Positions 16,178 through 23,935 of a stretch of 64,000 bases of DNA are shown here, piece after piece. Below the pieces are notes generated by a model. That model ran no database searches, was not told the DNA's origin, and worked only from the letters and a program-made list of their open reading frames with translations. The stretch comes from UBA6055 sp965214085 (lineage in GTDB: Bacteria > Chloroflexota > Anaerolineae > Aggregatilineales > Phototrophicaceae), in NCBI GenBank assembly GCA_965214085.1, contig OZ243937.1, positions 1,302,001 through 1,366,000 on the forward strand, given 5' to 3'. Position numbers and translations under genes: made by a program. The stretch's first letter is position 1, and each line of letters opens with the position of its first letter.

Positions 16178-17812
16178 CTATGGCACTGCCTTTTCCTGCC
16201 GCAAGATGACGAAGAGCACAGTCGCTGATACCAGGATCAGCACAAGCCCGGGCAGCGCTATCGACGACAGGAAGGCTTCGTCGTAGGCGCTCCAGATGCG
16301 CGTGGCGAAAGTGCGGAAGCCGATAGGGCGCAATATCAAGGTAATCGGCAGCTCCTTCATCACATTGAGGAAAACCAGCGCCAGGCCGGCCAATATTCCG
16401 GCGCGGGCCAGCGGCACTGTGATGCGCAGCAGCGCCTCGCGCGCTGTCAAGCCCAGGCTGCGCGCCGATTCTTCAAAGCGGGGATTGATCTGCTCCAAGG
16501 CGCTTTCGGTCGCGCCAATGCTGTATGGCAGGAAGCGAATGGCGTAGCCGAGAATCAGCAGGGGCAAGGTCTGATACAGTGTGAGCATGTGTTGCGAGGC
16601 GAAAAACACCAGAGCCAGCGCGATGACGATGCCGGGCAGGACGTTGCCGGCGTAGGCGAGCTTGACCAGCCAGCGGTCAAAGCGGGAGGACGCGCGCACC
16701 GCCAAAAGCGCCAACGGCAGCGCGGCGGCGGCTACGACCAGGGCTGAAATCGCGCTTACGCCGACTGTGTTCCCCACCAACGTTTCCAGGGGCACGCGGA
16801 TTGGATCAGTAAGCATGTGCCCAGCCAGCCACTTGAAGAGGACGAGCAGCGGGACCGCGACGCCCATGAATATGACGGCCATGCAGAACAGGACGCCCGG
16901 CAGCTTCAATCTGCCTAGTTGAACCGTTTGCAGCTGGCGAGACGCGCCCGTGCCTATGCGATAGTGCCTGCCGCTGGATTGCAAGCGCGACTGCAAAATC
17001 AGCAAGAGCATCGTCATGGCGATGAGGACCAGGCCCAGCACGGAGGCTTTGTCCATGCGAAATGATTCGGTTTGGATGAAGATGGCGCGCGTGAAGGCGT
17101 TGAAATGCATGACGGCCACCGCGCCGAAGTCGCTCAGGCAGTACAGCGCCGTCATCAACATGCCGGTGGAAAGCGCCGGACGCAGTTGCGGCAGCGTGAT
17201 CTGGCGGAAGACTTGCCAGCGGTTGAGCCCCAGGCTTTGGCCCGCTTCTTCCAGCGCGCGGTCCGCATGCAGCAGAGCCGCGTGGACCGGCAATACTATG
17301 TAGGGAAAAGTGACAAATGTCAGGGTGAGCGTCGCCCCGACGAATCCCTTGATGCTCGGCAGACGATCCACGCCGAATGGCTCCAGCGCGGACTGCAAAA
17401 TGCCCTTGGGACCGAAGGCTTCGCTGAATGTAACAGCCGTCAAATACGATGGGATGACCATCGCCGCCAGCCCCAGCGCCAGGAACAGCCGCCGCGCGGG
17501 CAGGTCGCAGCGGCCCGTCATCCAGGCGAAGGGGATGGCGATCAGGGTCGCCAGGAAAGTGGTCGCCAGCATCAAGCCGACGCTGTTGCCGACGATCAGG
17601 ATGGTGCGCGTTCTAAGCAAGTAGTCGAGGCCGTCCTGCCCAGCGCCGACCGCGCCAATGATCAAGTAGGTTACCGGAATCATGACGCAGGCCACGATCG
17701 CCAGGCTGATTCCCTGCACGAGTTGGCGAGTCCCCACATGCCAGCGCCCCGGCAGATGTCGCTTGCGGCCGTTGCTGCGGAATCGTGGCGGAATGATGCT
17801 CGATAACTGCAT
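16178..17812 (-). CDS. fbpB: Iron(III) ABC transporter permease
   Basis: 544 aa with about 12 hydrophobic segments arranged as two fused permease halves, as in FbpB/SfuB. Each half holds an EAA-like loop that contacts the ATPase: ALEEAGQSLGLNRWQVFRQITLPQLRPAL, and later RFEESARSLGLTAREALLRITVPLAR. An N-terminal basic stretch precedes the first membrane helix. It follows fbpA with a strong hairpin in the 67-base gap. Confidence 0.92.
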   Translation of the reverse strand: MQLSSIIPPRFRSNGRKRHLPGRWHVGTRQLVQGISLAIVACVMIPVTYLIIGAVGAGQDGLDYLLRTRTILIVGNSVGLMLATTFLATLIAIPFAWMTGRCDLPARRLFLALGLAAMVIPSYLTAVTFSEAFGPKGILQSALEPFGVDRLPSIKGFVGATLTLTFVTFPYIVLPVHAALLHADRALEEAGQSLGLNRWQVFRQITLPQLRPALSTGMLMTALYCLSDFGAVAVMHFNAFTRAIFIQTESFRMDKASVLGLVLIAMTMLLLILQSRLQSSGRHYRIGTGASRQLQTVQLGRLKLPGVLFCMAVIFMGVAVPLLVLFKWLAGHMLTDPIRVPLETLVGNTVGVSAISALVVAAAALPLALLAVRASSRFDRWLVKLAYAGNVLPGIVIALALVFFASQHMLTLYQTLPLLILGYAIRFLPYSIGATESALEQINPRFEESARSLGLTAREALLRITVPLARAGILAGLALVFLNVMKELPITLILRPIGFRTFATRIWSAYDEAFLSSIALPGLVLILVSATVLFVILRQEKAVP

Positions 17813-17850
17813 GGCAACCCTTGGGATAAAATCGGGCGAGGACTATCCCC

Positions 17851-17872
17851 GCCCGCGTTTGCGCAAACGGGC
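17851..17872 (-). promoter_or_regulatory. Intergenic hairpin between fbpA and fbpB
   Basis: GCCCGCGTTTG/CAAACGGGC folds into a strong stem built on a 14-bp palindrome CGTTTGCGCAAACG. It directly follows the fbpA stop codon in the transcript and lacks a U-run. Such hairpins between binding-protein and permease genes commonly protect or partly terminate the message so that the binding protein is made in excess. Confidence 0.55.
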
Positions 17873-17879
17873 GCCGGGC

Positions 17880-18899
17880 TTAGTCCAGCGCGCCGCTGTC
17901 TTCGATCATTTCTAGCGTGCCCTGTAAGTCAGCAAGGTCCGACAGGTCGATAGCGGGCGCTTCGATATCCGCCAGCGCCGGCAAGTCGACGCTTGGCGCG
18001 ATGGTTTCCACCAGCGGATACTCATAGGTCGTCTGGGCGAAGTAGGCTTGCGCCGTATCACTGAGCAGGTAGTCGACTAATTCCAGAGCCTGATCTTGCT
18101 GGTCGCTCGTCCGCAAGATGGCTGCGCCGGCGATATTGATCAGCGAGCCGACATCGCCGCCGGGGAAGAAATGCAGCGTCGCCGTAATCTCGGGATCTTC
18201 GGCCAGGAAGCGATACAAGTAATAGTGGTTGACCAGGCCGACGGGGATTTCGCCATTGATGACCGCCTGGACGATGGGCGTGTTCTTGGGATAGGCCTGG
18301 ACGTCGTTGGCAATCATGCCGGCCAGCCAGTCTTCCGTGTCGCAATCGCCCAGCAGCACACGCATGGCTGTGATGTTTGAGACGAACGAGGCGTTGGTCG
18401 GTGCCCAGCCAACCCGCCCGCGCCATTTCTCATCGGTCAAATCCAGAATGGAGTCGGGCAGTTCGAGCGACAATTCTTCCAACATTTGCGGATTGTAAAC
18501 CAGGACGCGGGCCCGTCCGCTGAGGCCGATCCAAAGGCCATCTGGCGATGCAAAAGCCGCATCGACGACCCGTTCCAAGGTTGCGTCGGGAAGGTCCTGC
18601 AGCCTATCAGCCGCCGCCAAAGCGCCCAACGCGCCGCCGTCCTGCGCGATGAATACATCGGCTGGGCTGTTTTCGCCCTCGGTGAGGATCTGATTGGCGA
18701 CCGCGCTGGTCCCGCCATAGAGGACTTCGACGGCAATGCCGGTATCCTCGCTGAATTGCGCCAGAATTGGACCGATCAAACTTTCGTTGCGGCCCGAGTA
18801 TACGGTGAGGACTTGCTCGTCAGCTGCGAATGCACTAGCGCCGACAAGCGCGACCAGCAAGACGACCAAGCTAAACAGGACAAAACGTTGTGCGGGCAT
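17880..18899 (-). CDS. fbpA: Iron(III)-binding periplasmic/extracellular protein
   Basis: About 339 aa from ATG 18899, chosen because AGGAG lies nine bases upstream and a signal peptide follows directly (FVLFSLVVLLVALVGASAFAAD). The mature protein opens with LTVYSGRNESLIGPILAQF and contains SPADVFIAQDGGALGALA, GLSGRARVLVYN, GRVGWAPTNASF and VNHYYLYR. The last supplies the paired tyrosines that bind Fe3+ in FbpA/FutA proteins. It is first in an fbpA-fbpB-fbpC set on the minus strand. Confidence 0.93.
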   Translation of the reverse strand: MPAQRFVLFSLVVLLVALVGASAFAADEQVLTVYSGRNESLIGPILAQFSEDTGIAVEVLYGGTSAVANQILTEGENSPADVFIAQDGGALGALAAADRLQDLPDATLERVVDAAFASPDGLWIGLSGRARVLVYNPQMLEELSLELPDSILDLTDEKWRGRVGWAPTNASFVSNITAMRVLLGDCDTEDWLAGMIANDVQAYPKNTPIVQAVINGEIPVGLVNHYYLYRFLAEDPEITATLHFFPGGDVGSLINIAGAAILRTSDQQDQALELVDYLLSDTAQAYFAQTTYEYPLVETIAPSVDLPALADIEAPAIDLSDLADLQGTLEMIEDSGALD

Positions 18900-18994
18900 A
18901 ATTCTACGCTCCTTGCGTATGCTGCAAATCCAAGTTAGGATTTGCATTGATAGACGAAGGTCAATCGGGAATGTGAACAGGTGACGAAGCCTTC

Positions 18995-19189
18995 TCATCC
19001 CGATTGACCTTTCTGTTTTAGCAGAGACTGCAAGAGCCTGTCCACGCCACTGGTAAAGTCCAAAGTGTCGGCGTCGCAGGGCGCGAGTTCATAGCCCTTA
19101 CGCTTGGGCATTAATCCCCCAAGCCGGGCGAGTTGCGTCGGGTTAAACTTGCAATTCAAGTCGGGTAGTAAGCCGGGCAATCGCATCAA
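18995..19189 (-). pseudogene. Small reading frame whose 5' end was split by MITE copy 5
   Basis: A 64-codon frame of unknown function ends at 18995. Its first codons (TTG ATG CGA TTG CCC) lie in the terminal repeat of MITE copy 5. Removing the element together with one 11-base target copy joins the frame to ATGGCGAGCCGC (19479-19468), giving an intact 62-codon frame beginning MASRLLPDLNCKFNPTQLA. This suggests that the insertion displaced the original start and the terminal repeat supplied a new one. Whether either version is translated is uncertain: no strong ribosome-binding site is seen. Confidence 0.35.
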
Positions 19190-19469
19190 AATAGTAGTGA
19201 CTGAAATGGCGCAAATTCGAACGGTAAATCAAACACAGAGATCACAGAGAGCGCAGAGAAAAGCAATAATGAAAGCTTAGGTCATAAGTCAGGAGTGATT
19301 TGAGAGAAATTTGAAGTCATTTGATGCTTCTTGCCGTATTCTAGTCCATCGACTGCTTTGGATCGTCGTCTAAACACCTAAATCTCTGTGCTGGCGGTCA
19401 GTGTCTACGCGACCCTCTGTGTTCTCTGTGGTTAAAATATTTTGATGCGATTGCCCTTGGGTAGTAAGC
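19163..19469 (+). repeat. MITE-like element, copy 5, with perfect 11-bp target duplication
   Basis: The element proper is 19175-19456 (282 bp). The outer 19 bases of the two ends are perfect inverted repeats beginning GGGCAATCGCATCAAAATA. The 11-mer GGGTAGTAAGC occurs immediately outside both ends (19163-19173 and 19459-19469). The interior matches copies 3, 4 and 8: CACAGAG repeats, a central AT-richer block and a mirrored CTCTGTG arm. There is no coding capacity. This is the best-preserved copy in the window. Confidence 0.92.
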
Positions 19470-19586
19470 GGCTCGCCATCGAAAGCGAATTAGTGGCGGC
19501 GCGTTGCTGAACCTAGACAAGGTTTGACTAAATCAATAGAGTTGGAGCGACCGGGTAGCAATAGACCGCAATTCGGAGAGCGACCA

Positions 19587-20060
19587 ATGTCAAATTGGTG
19601 GGGAACGCGCAGAAACGTCTCAGCCCGCCTTGTCTGGGAAGTCGAGGCGATGAAAGCCGCCTTTGGCAATACCTTTAAGTTGATCGTGCCTCCACTGGGC
19701 GGGGTGCTTTATTGGCAAGGCATTGTCGAGATCAATATGAGCATCCTGGATTCGCCGCGTCACAGCCTGAAGCTCGTTTATCCCAAAGAGTATCCCAATC
19801 GTCCGGCTGAAGCCTACTGCGTCAAACCGCGGATTTACAGCGAAAAACACCAGTACGAAGACGGTCAGCTATGTTTGTTTAATCCAAAAGACGGCGAACA
19901 ATACGGCTGGAACCCGTCCAAATCGACCGCGGTGACCGTGGGCGGCTGGGCGATACAATGGCTCTACGCCTATTACACCTGGCGCTCCACTGGTAACTGG
20001 CCCGGCATTGAAGAACGGATCAAAGCGAGCACACCCTTGCCCCGCCGCCGGAGACGTTGA
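19587..20060 (+). CDS. Prokaryotic E2-like ubiquitin-conjugating-fold protein
   Basis: 157 aa from ATG 19587, which has GGAG eight bases upstream; the frame extends 21 codons further but without a ribosome site. After a beta-sheet core with KLVYPKEYPNRPAEAYCV (the YPxxPP-like strand of E2 enzymes) comes HQYEDGQLCLFNP with the likely catalytic Cys96. Then follow WNPSKSTAVTVGGWAIQWLYAYYTWRSTGNWPG, the W-x-P-S and tandem helix pattern of bacterial E2-like families next to JAB and ThiF proteins. It is first in a tight E2-JAB-E1 operon and overlaps the JAB gene by one base (TGATG). The role is probably conjugation of a ubiquitin-like modifier. Confidence 0.8.
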   Translation: MSNWWGTRRNVSARLVWEVEAMKAAFGNTFKLIVPPLGGVLYWQGIVEINMSILDSPRHSLKLVYPKEYPNRPAEAYCVKPRIYSEKHQYEDGQLCLFNPKDGEQYGWNPSKSTAVTVGGWAIQWLYAYYTWRSTGNWPGIEERIKASTPLPRRRRR

Positions 20061-21292
20061 TGATGCGGACTGTGGGCGACTCGGAATTCTACCGGCTCGT
20101 ACAAGCCGAGGTCGAACATGTCAGGAATCGCTTGCGGGGGATGGCCATGATTTCACGCGGGATCGTACCCAATCTGGTCTTGTCGCAGCGAGCGGTCGAA
20201 CGCATGTTATCGGCAGCCAGCCAATTTATGGCGGATGAAACCGGCGAAGCCATGGTGGGATTTGTCATTATGGACGACACGCCGGAAGGGCTGCCAACCA
20301 TATATGTGCTGGACACTATCTCGCCGGATGAGACGGCTGTGCGCCGCTCCCACACATTTCAGCAAGGCGACGCCCTGCAAGACGAGATCATTTGGTGGCT
20401 GCAAGAGAATTGGCACTTTCACCGCGAACGCCATCGCGGCACAGACTCGCTGCAGGACCGTTTCGATGTTCCTTTGAGGTATCTGGGCGATTGGCACAAG
20501 CAACCCGGCTCCATGATTCAACCCAGCCATGGCGACCACATGACGGCGCTGTCCTGGCTTGACGATGATGAACTCGGCATGGATTCGCTGCTGGTGCCGA
20601 TTGTCACGGTGGGCCATGCGCCAATCATCGGCGAATCAGACTTGGCGGTAAATTACATCACCGTGCCCATGGCTAACGGCTCGGATATGCGGGTGGACTG
20701 GTGGTATATCCACCGCGATGTGCGCAAATTCCAGCCGGTGCATCCCAAAGTCGTGCCCGCCGAGCAACTGCCGTCGATGATGAAATACGGCTGGCATGTG
20801 GTGCTGGCGGATCGCCTGACCGACGAGACTTTCGCGCTGGCGGACGATGGGCTGCTGGTGCGCACGCTCTTCTACGAATGCGACGGCGAGGTTCCGCTGG
20901 AATTCTGCTTCGTCACCATCCGGCAGGGCGCTTCGTCCTTTGTCCTGTTCGTCACTCAGCACGATTATCCGCATAGCGCCCCGCAAGCCTATCACGCGCC
21001 TTACGTCGCCGGCCTCGACCTGATGGATCCGGTCGCCAGCTTTCAGCTGCTGTGGGAGGTGGCCACGCCGATTAAAGATCCGCCGGATTGGCAATGGACC
21101 AGCGACAAAAAACTCATTGACTACCTCTACGCGATAGAAGTAGAAATGGGATTGCGTCAACCGCCGATTCAAATCATTCCGGTGTTTGACGCTGCCGACC
21201 AGCCCATCAGCGATGCTGACGCTGTAGGCGGACCCGTGCGACCAGATGCCGGCGCTGCCCATGCGGATACAGAGGCGCAAGCGCATGACTGA
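20060..21292 (+). CDS. JAB/MPN metalloprotease-like protein with an extra C-terminal domain
   Basis: 410 aa, starting at ATG 20060 overlapping the E2 stop. The first 170 residues resemble a JAB (JAMM) isopeptidase: Glu63 in TGEAMVGFVIMDD and the metal loop YLGDWHKQPGSMIQPSHGD (His146, Ser156, Asp159). The usual second His of HxHP is Gln148, so zinc binding may be weakened. Residues from about 235 to 390 form a second domain. FVTIRQGASSFVLFVTQHDYPHSAPQAYHAPY followed by DWQWTSDKKLIDYLYAIEVEMG resembles an E2/RWD fold without a catalytic Cys. JAB proteins usually process or remove ubiquitin-like modifiers. It overlaps the E1 gene by 8 bases. Confidence 0.75.
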   Translation: MMRTVGDSEFYRLVQAEVEHVRNRLRGMAMISRGIVPNLVLSQRAVERMLSAASQFMADETGEAMVGFVIMDDTPEGLPTIYVLDTISPDETAVRRSHTFQQGDALQDEIIWWLQENWHFHRERHRGTDSLQDRFDVPLRYLGDWHKQPGSMIQPSHGDHMTALSWLDDDELGMDSLLVPIVTVGHAPIIGESDLAVNYITVPMANGSDMRVDWWYIHRDVRKFQPVHPKVVPAEQLPSMMKYGWHVVLADRLTDETFALADDGLLVRTLFYECDGEVPLEFCFVTIRQGASSFVLFVTQHDYPHSAPQAYHAPYVAGLDLMDPVASFQLLWEVATPIKDPPDWQWTSDKKLIDYLYAIEVEMGLRQPPIQIIPVFDAADQPISDADAVGGPVRPDAGAAHADTEAQAHD

Positions 21293-22211
21293 CATGTGGC
21301 AACGGGTAGAGCGCCTCATCGGGGCGGACAACCTGGGTCGGCTCGCCGAGAAGACTGTCGCCGTAGTGGGCTTGGGCTCGGGCGGCGGATTCGTCGCCGT
21401 CAGCCTGGCGATGAGCGGCGTCGGCAGATTCGTGCTGGTGGACAACGATGACCTGGAAGCGGGCAATGTGACCCGCCATGTCGCTGACCTGCGCTATGTC
21501 GGCCGCAACAAAGCCGAGGCTGTGGCCGATTTGATCATGAATCGCAACCCCGCAGCACAGCTCGAAATACGCGCCGGCTTGATCGAAGACCATTGGGATT
21601 GCCTGGATGATGTGGACATCCTGGTCGCAGCGGTCGATAGCGAACAAGTGAAGTTCACGATAAACGAGCGCTGCCTGGAGCAAGGCCTTTGTGCTTCCTA
21701 CGCCGGTGTGTACGAACGCGGCGAGGGCGGCGACCATGTCATCATCCGCCCCTATGACGGACCTTGTTACGCCTGCTGGTCGGAAGCGACGCGCGACGGC
21801 GTCATGGTTGCCATGGGCGCGGGCGGCGAACTCGACTATGGCATGATTGGCGAGGCGGGCACGCTGGAGGCCGAACCGGGGCTTTGGGTGAATGTCACCA
21901 AGGTGGCGGGCATTCAGACCGATCTCATCATCAATGAGTTGCTGCGCGGCAGCAGCGCGCATGAGCCGATGCCAGCCAATACGCTGATTGTCACCAACAG
22001 CTACATGGACATTTTTGAGGGGCAGGAAAACGACCCCCATACCGGCGTATGGCTTGAAATAATGCGCGATCCCGATTGCCTTGTCTGCGGCGAGCGGCTC
22101 AAGCAAGGCGTCAGCAAGCTGGTCGAGGGAGACGCGGGCAGCATCTCGTTGGCGGATCTGGCGGCTTCCGGCTTGACGACCGATATCGAATTTGAAGACG
22201 AGGACGGCTAG
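21285..22211 (+). CDS. E1-like (ThiF/MoeB/HesA family) activating enzyme
   Basis: 308 aa from ATG 21285 (AGAGG nine bases upstream). The adenylation Rossmann core is clear: VAVVGLGSGGGFVA (nucleotide loop, residues 25-38), VLVDNDDLEAGNVTRHVADL (the D-x-D ... N-x-x-R signature, about 50-69) and KAEAVADLI. Two CxxC pairs (C161-YA-C164 and C265-LV-C268) probably bind zinc. Cys106, Cys130 and Cys136 are candidates for thioester transfer. It is third in the E2-JAB-E1 operon. Its TAG stop lies within a CTAG shared with the convergent next gene's stop. Confidence 0.88.
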   Translation: MTDMWQRVERLIGADNLGRLAEKTVAVVGLGSGGGFVAVSLAMSGVGRFVLVDNDDLEAGNVTRHVADLRYVGRNKAEAVADLIMNRNPAAQLEIRAGLIEDHWDCLDDVDILVAAVDSEQVKFTINERCLEQGLCASYAGVYERGEGGDHVIIRPYDGPCYACWSEATRDGVMVAMGAGGELDYGMIGEAGTLEAEPGLWVNVTKVAGIQTDLIINELLRGSSAHEPMPANTLIVTNSYMDIFEGQENDPHTGVWLEIMRDPDCLVCGERLKQGVSKLVEGDAGSISLADLAASGLTTDIEFEDEDG

Positions 22212-22759
22212 CTCGTTTCCAGCTTAAGCCGCCACCCCGCAACGATGTCTGTGAGCGTTTGACGATGTGTCAGACGCTCTTTTTCTTGGTAGCGGCAGCG
22301 ATGCAGCAGGCGGTCGCCCTTGCCCGGCGGGCCCCCCGCATCGTCGTAATACAGGCGGAAGTTATTCTGTATCGCCACGCGATAGACACCGGCATCATAG
22401 ACCGGCGCGCGATAGGGCAGTTGGCGTTCAGCGATGCTCAGCAGCATTCGGCCTTCATCGTAATGCGCCCAGACGCCAAGCAGGATCAGTGCCTGATAAC
22501 CGTGGTAGCCCTTGGGATGATACCATACGACCGCCGCGGACCAAGCCGAGCCGCGCAGCGATTTGGGACCGTAACATAGCGCGTGCCGATAGTCCCTGCG
22601 GGCCAGTGGGGCCAGCGCGTCGACGGCGTTGATGCGGTCCAGGGCGCGCTCATGCGGCGTCGGCGGCAGCGGCTCGCGTCGTCTGCTGCCGAAGGGACGG
22701 CCCTCGGCGATTTGCTTGAGGATGGCTTCGTAGCGTTCGTCGTCGCGTTCAGCATTCAT
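22208..22759 (-). CDS. Hypothetical protein convergent with the E1-like gene
   Basis: 183 aa, not recognised. The N-terminal 60 residues are charged and helical (ERDDERYEAILKQIAEGRPFGSRRREPLPPTPHERALDRIN). The rest is beta-rich with many Tyr (HPKGYHGYQALILLGVWAHYDEG, APVYDAGVYRVAIQNNFRLYYDDAGG). No signal peptide or membrane segment is seen. It faces the E2-JAB-E1 operon and overlaps it by four bases; a functional link is possible but unsupported. Confidence 0.65.
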   Translation of the reverse strand: MNAERDDERYEAILKQIAEGRPFGSRRREPLPPTPHERALDRINAVDALAPLARRDYRHALCYGPKSLRGSAWSAAVVWYHPKGYHGYQALILLGVWAHYDEGRMLLSIAERQLPYRAPVYDAGVYRVAIQNNFRLYYDDAGGPPGKGDRLLHRCRYQEKERLTHRQTLTDIVAGWRLKLETS

Positions 22760-22792
22760 GGTCGCTGGTGTCGGCTTGCGCCAGGACTCGGC

Positions 22793-23626
22793 TTAGACGG
22801 CTGCCAGAAACTCGCGTACGCTCGCTTCAAACAGCGCCGGATGCTCCATATTGGGCAGGTGCGCCGCATTAGGCAGGATGAGTTTTCGCGCTTGTGGCAG
22901 CTGTTCAGCCATGTAATCGGCCGCTTGCTGCAGATATGGCAAGTCGTTCTCGCCGATGATAACCAGAGCGGGCATCGTCAGCTCGGTCAGGCGTTGCGCC
23001 GCGGGAATATCGGTCGACTTGCGTTTGTGCTCGCCAATACCGCTGAGCTCGTGCTCTGTCACCCGGCGCGCCATTTCTAAGGCTTTGGCGCGGATGCCCG
23101 GGTCAACATCGTCCCGCGAGCGGCCGACGCCATCGAACCAGATTATTATGTCCAGCTCGGCTACCTCATCAACTTTGCCTTGCTCAAAGGCGGCTTCAGA
23201 GCGCGCCATCAGCTCGTCGGGCCAGGCGGCGTCTCCTTCGAAGCCGCGCGGATCGCTGCCAACCAGGATCAGCGCCGCTACCCGCCTGGGCTGCGCCAGC
23301 GCGAATTCAATCGCCAGCCCGCCGCCCATTGAGCAGCCCATCAGGATAGTGGGCGACGGCACTTCCAACGCGTCCAGCAAGCCTTCCAAGTCGTCCTGAA
23401 TGTTGAACTGGCCAGCGGCGGGCAAGCTGCGCCCATAGCCGCGCATATCAAAGCGCAGCGTTTGGTAGCTGTCGGCGAGGGCTGCAAATTCATGCTCCCA
23501 CATGCGGCAGTCGGCGATGCCGGCGTGAAGCATGACCAGCGCTTGACCGTCTCCCGCGCGCTCATAGTAGAGATTGGCGCCATTGACCTCGACGAAGCCT
23601 GTTTCGATGTCCAATGCCTGTCTCAA
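22793..23626 (-). CDS. Alpha/beta hydrolase
   Basis: 277 aa. Typical alpha/beta-hydrolase features are seen in order: ALVMLHAGIADCRMWEHEF (oxyanion region), RFDMRGYGRS, the nucleophile Ser in LMGCSMGGGLA, an acidic residue in IIGENDLPYL and the catalytic His in NAAHLPNMEHP. It resembles 3-oxoadipate enol-lactonase and haloperoxidase-type esterases, but the substrate cannot be told. The start is uncertain: TTG codons at 23626 or 23614, neither with a strong ribosome site. Confidence 0.88.
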   Translation of the reverse strand: MRQALDIETGFVEVNGANLYYERAGDGQALVMLHAGIADCRMWEHEFAALADSYQTLRFDMRGYGRSLPAAGQFNIQDDLEGLLDALEVPSPTILMGCSMGGGLAIEFALAQPRRVAALILVGSDPRGFEGDAAWPDELMARSEAAFEQGKVDEVAELDIIIWFDGVGRSRDDVDPGIRAKALEMARRVTEHELSGIGEHKRKSTDIPAAQRLTELTMPALVIIGENDLPYLQQAADYMAEQLPQARKLILPNAAHLPNMEHPALFEASVREFLAAV

Positions 23627-23935
23627 TCCAGCGCTACCTTGGCCAACGCATCAAAGGCACAGATACGAAGCTAGTCGTTAGTGTGCGGCGTCAGCGGCAG
23701 CATCTCGTATGGCCTGCTGCTGAATGAAAGTTCTTCGACGATATCTTGAGGATTTCAAGGATGTGCACTTCAATGGTTTGCGATTTCATACGATTGCAAC
23801 GCGCTTCATTTAATATGGAATTGGCTGTTGCTGGCACTGGAACGAGTAATGAAATATATTCAAAATACTTAACTCATTTATCAGTGCATTTCGTTTACGA
23901 AATTTTCCTCCTTATTTCACGTTTAAGCCATAAGT
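23627..23935. other. AT-rich gene-free interval
   Basis: About 300 bases between the hydrolase and the HEPN-DUF1232 gene. It is visibly AT-richer than the flanking genes and has no convincing gene, terminator hairpin or repeat. The base composition matches the following gene and suggests that both arrived together. Confidence 0.5.

Noticed and set aside
19587..22211. Type II CBASS (Cap2/Cap3) assignment of the E2-JAB-E1 operon
   Set aside because: No CD-NTase or effector gene is adjacent, and E2 and E1 are separate proteins rather than the Cap2 fusion.
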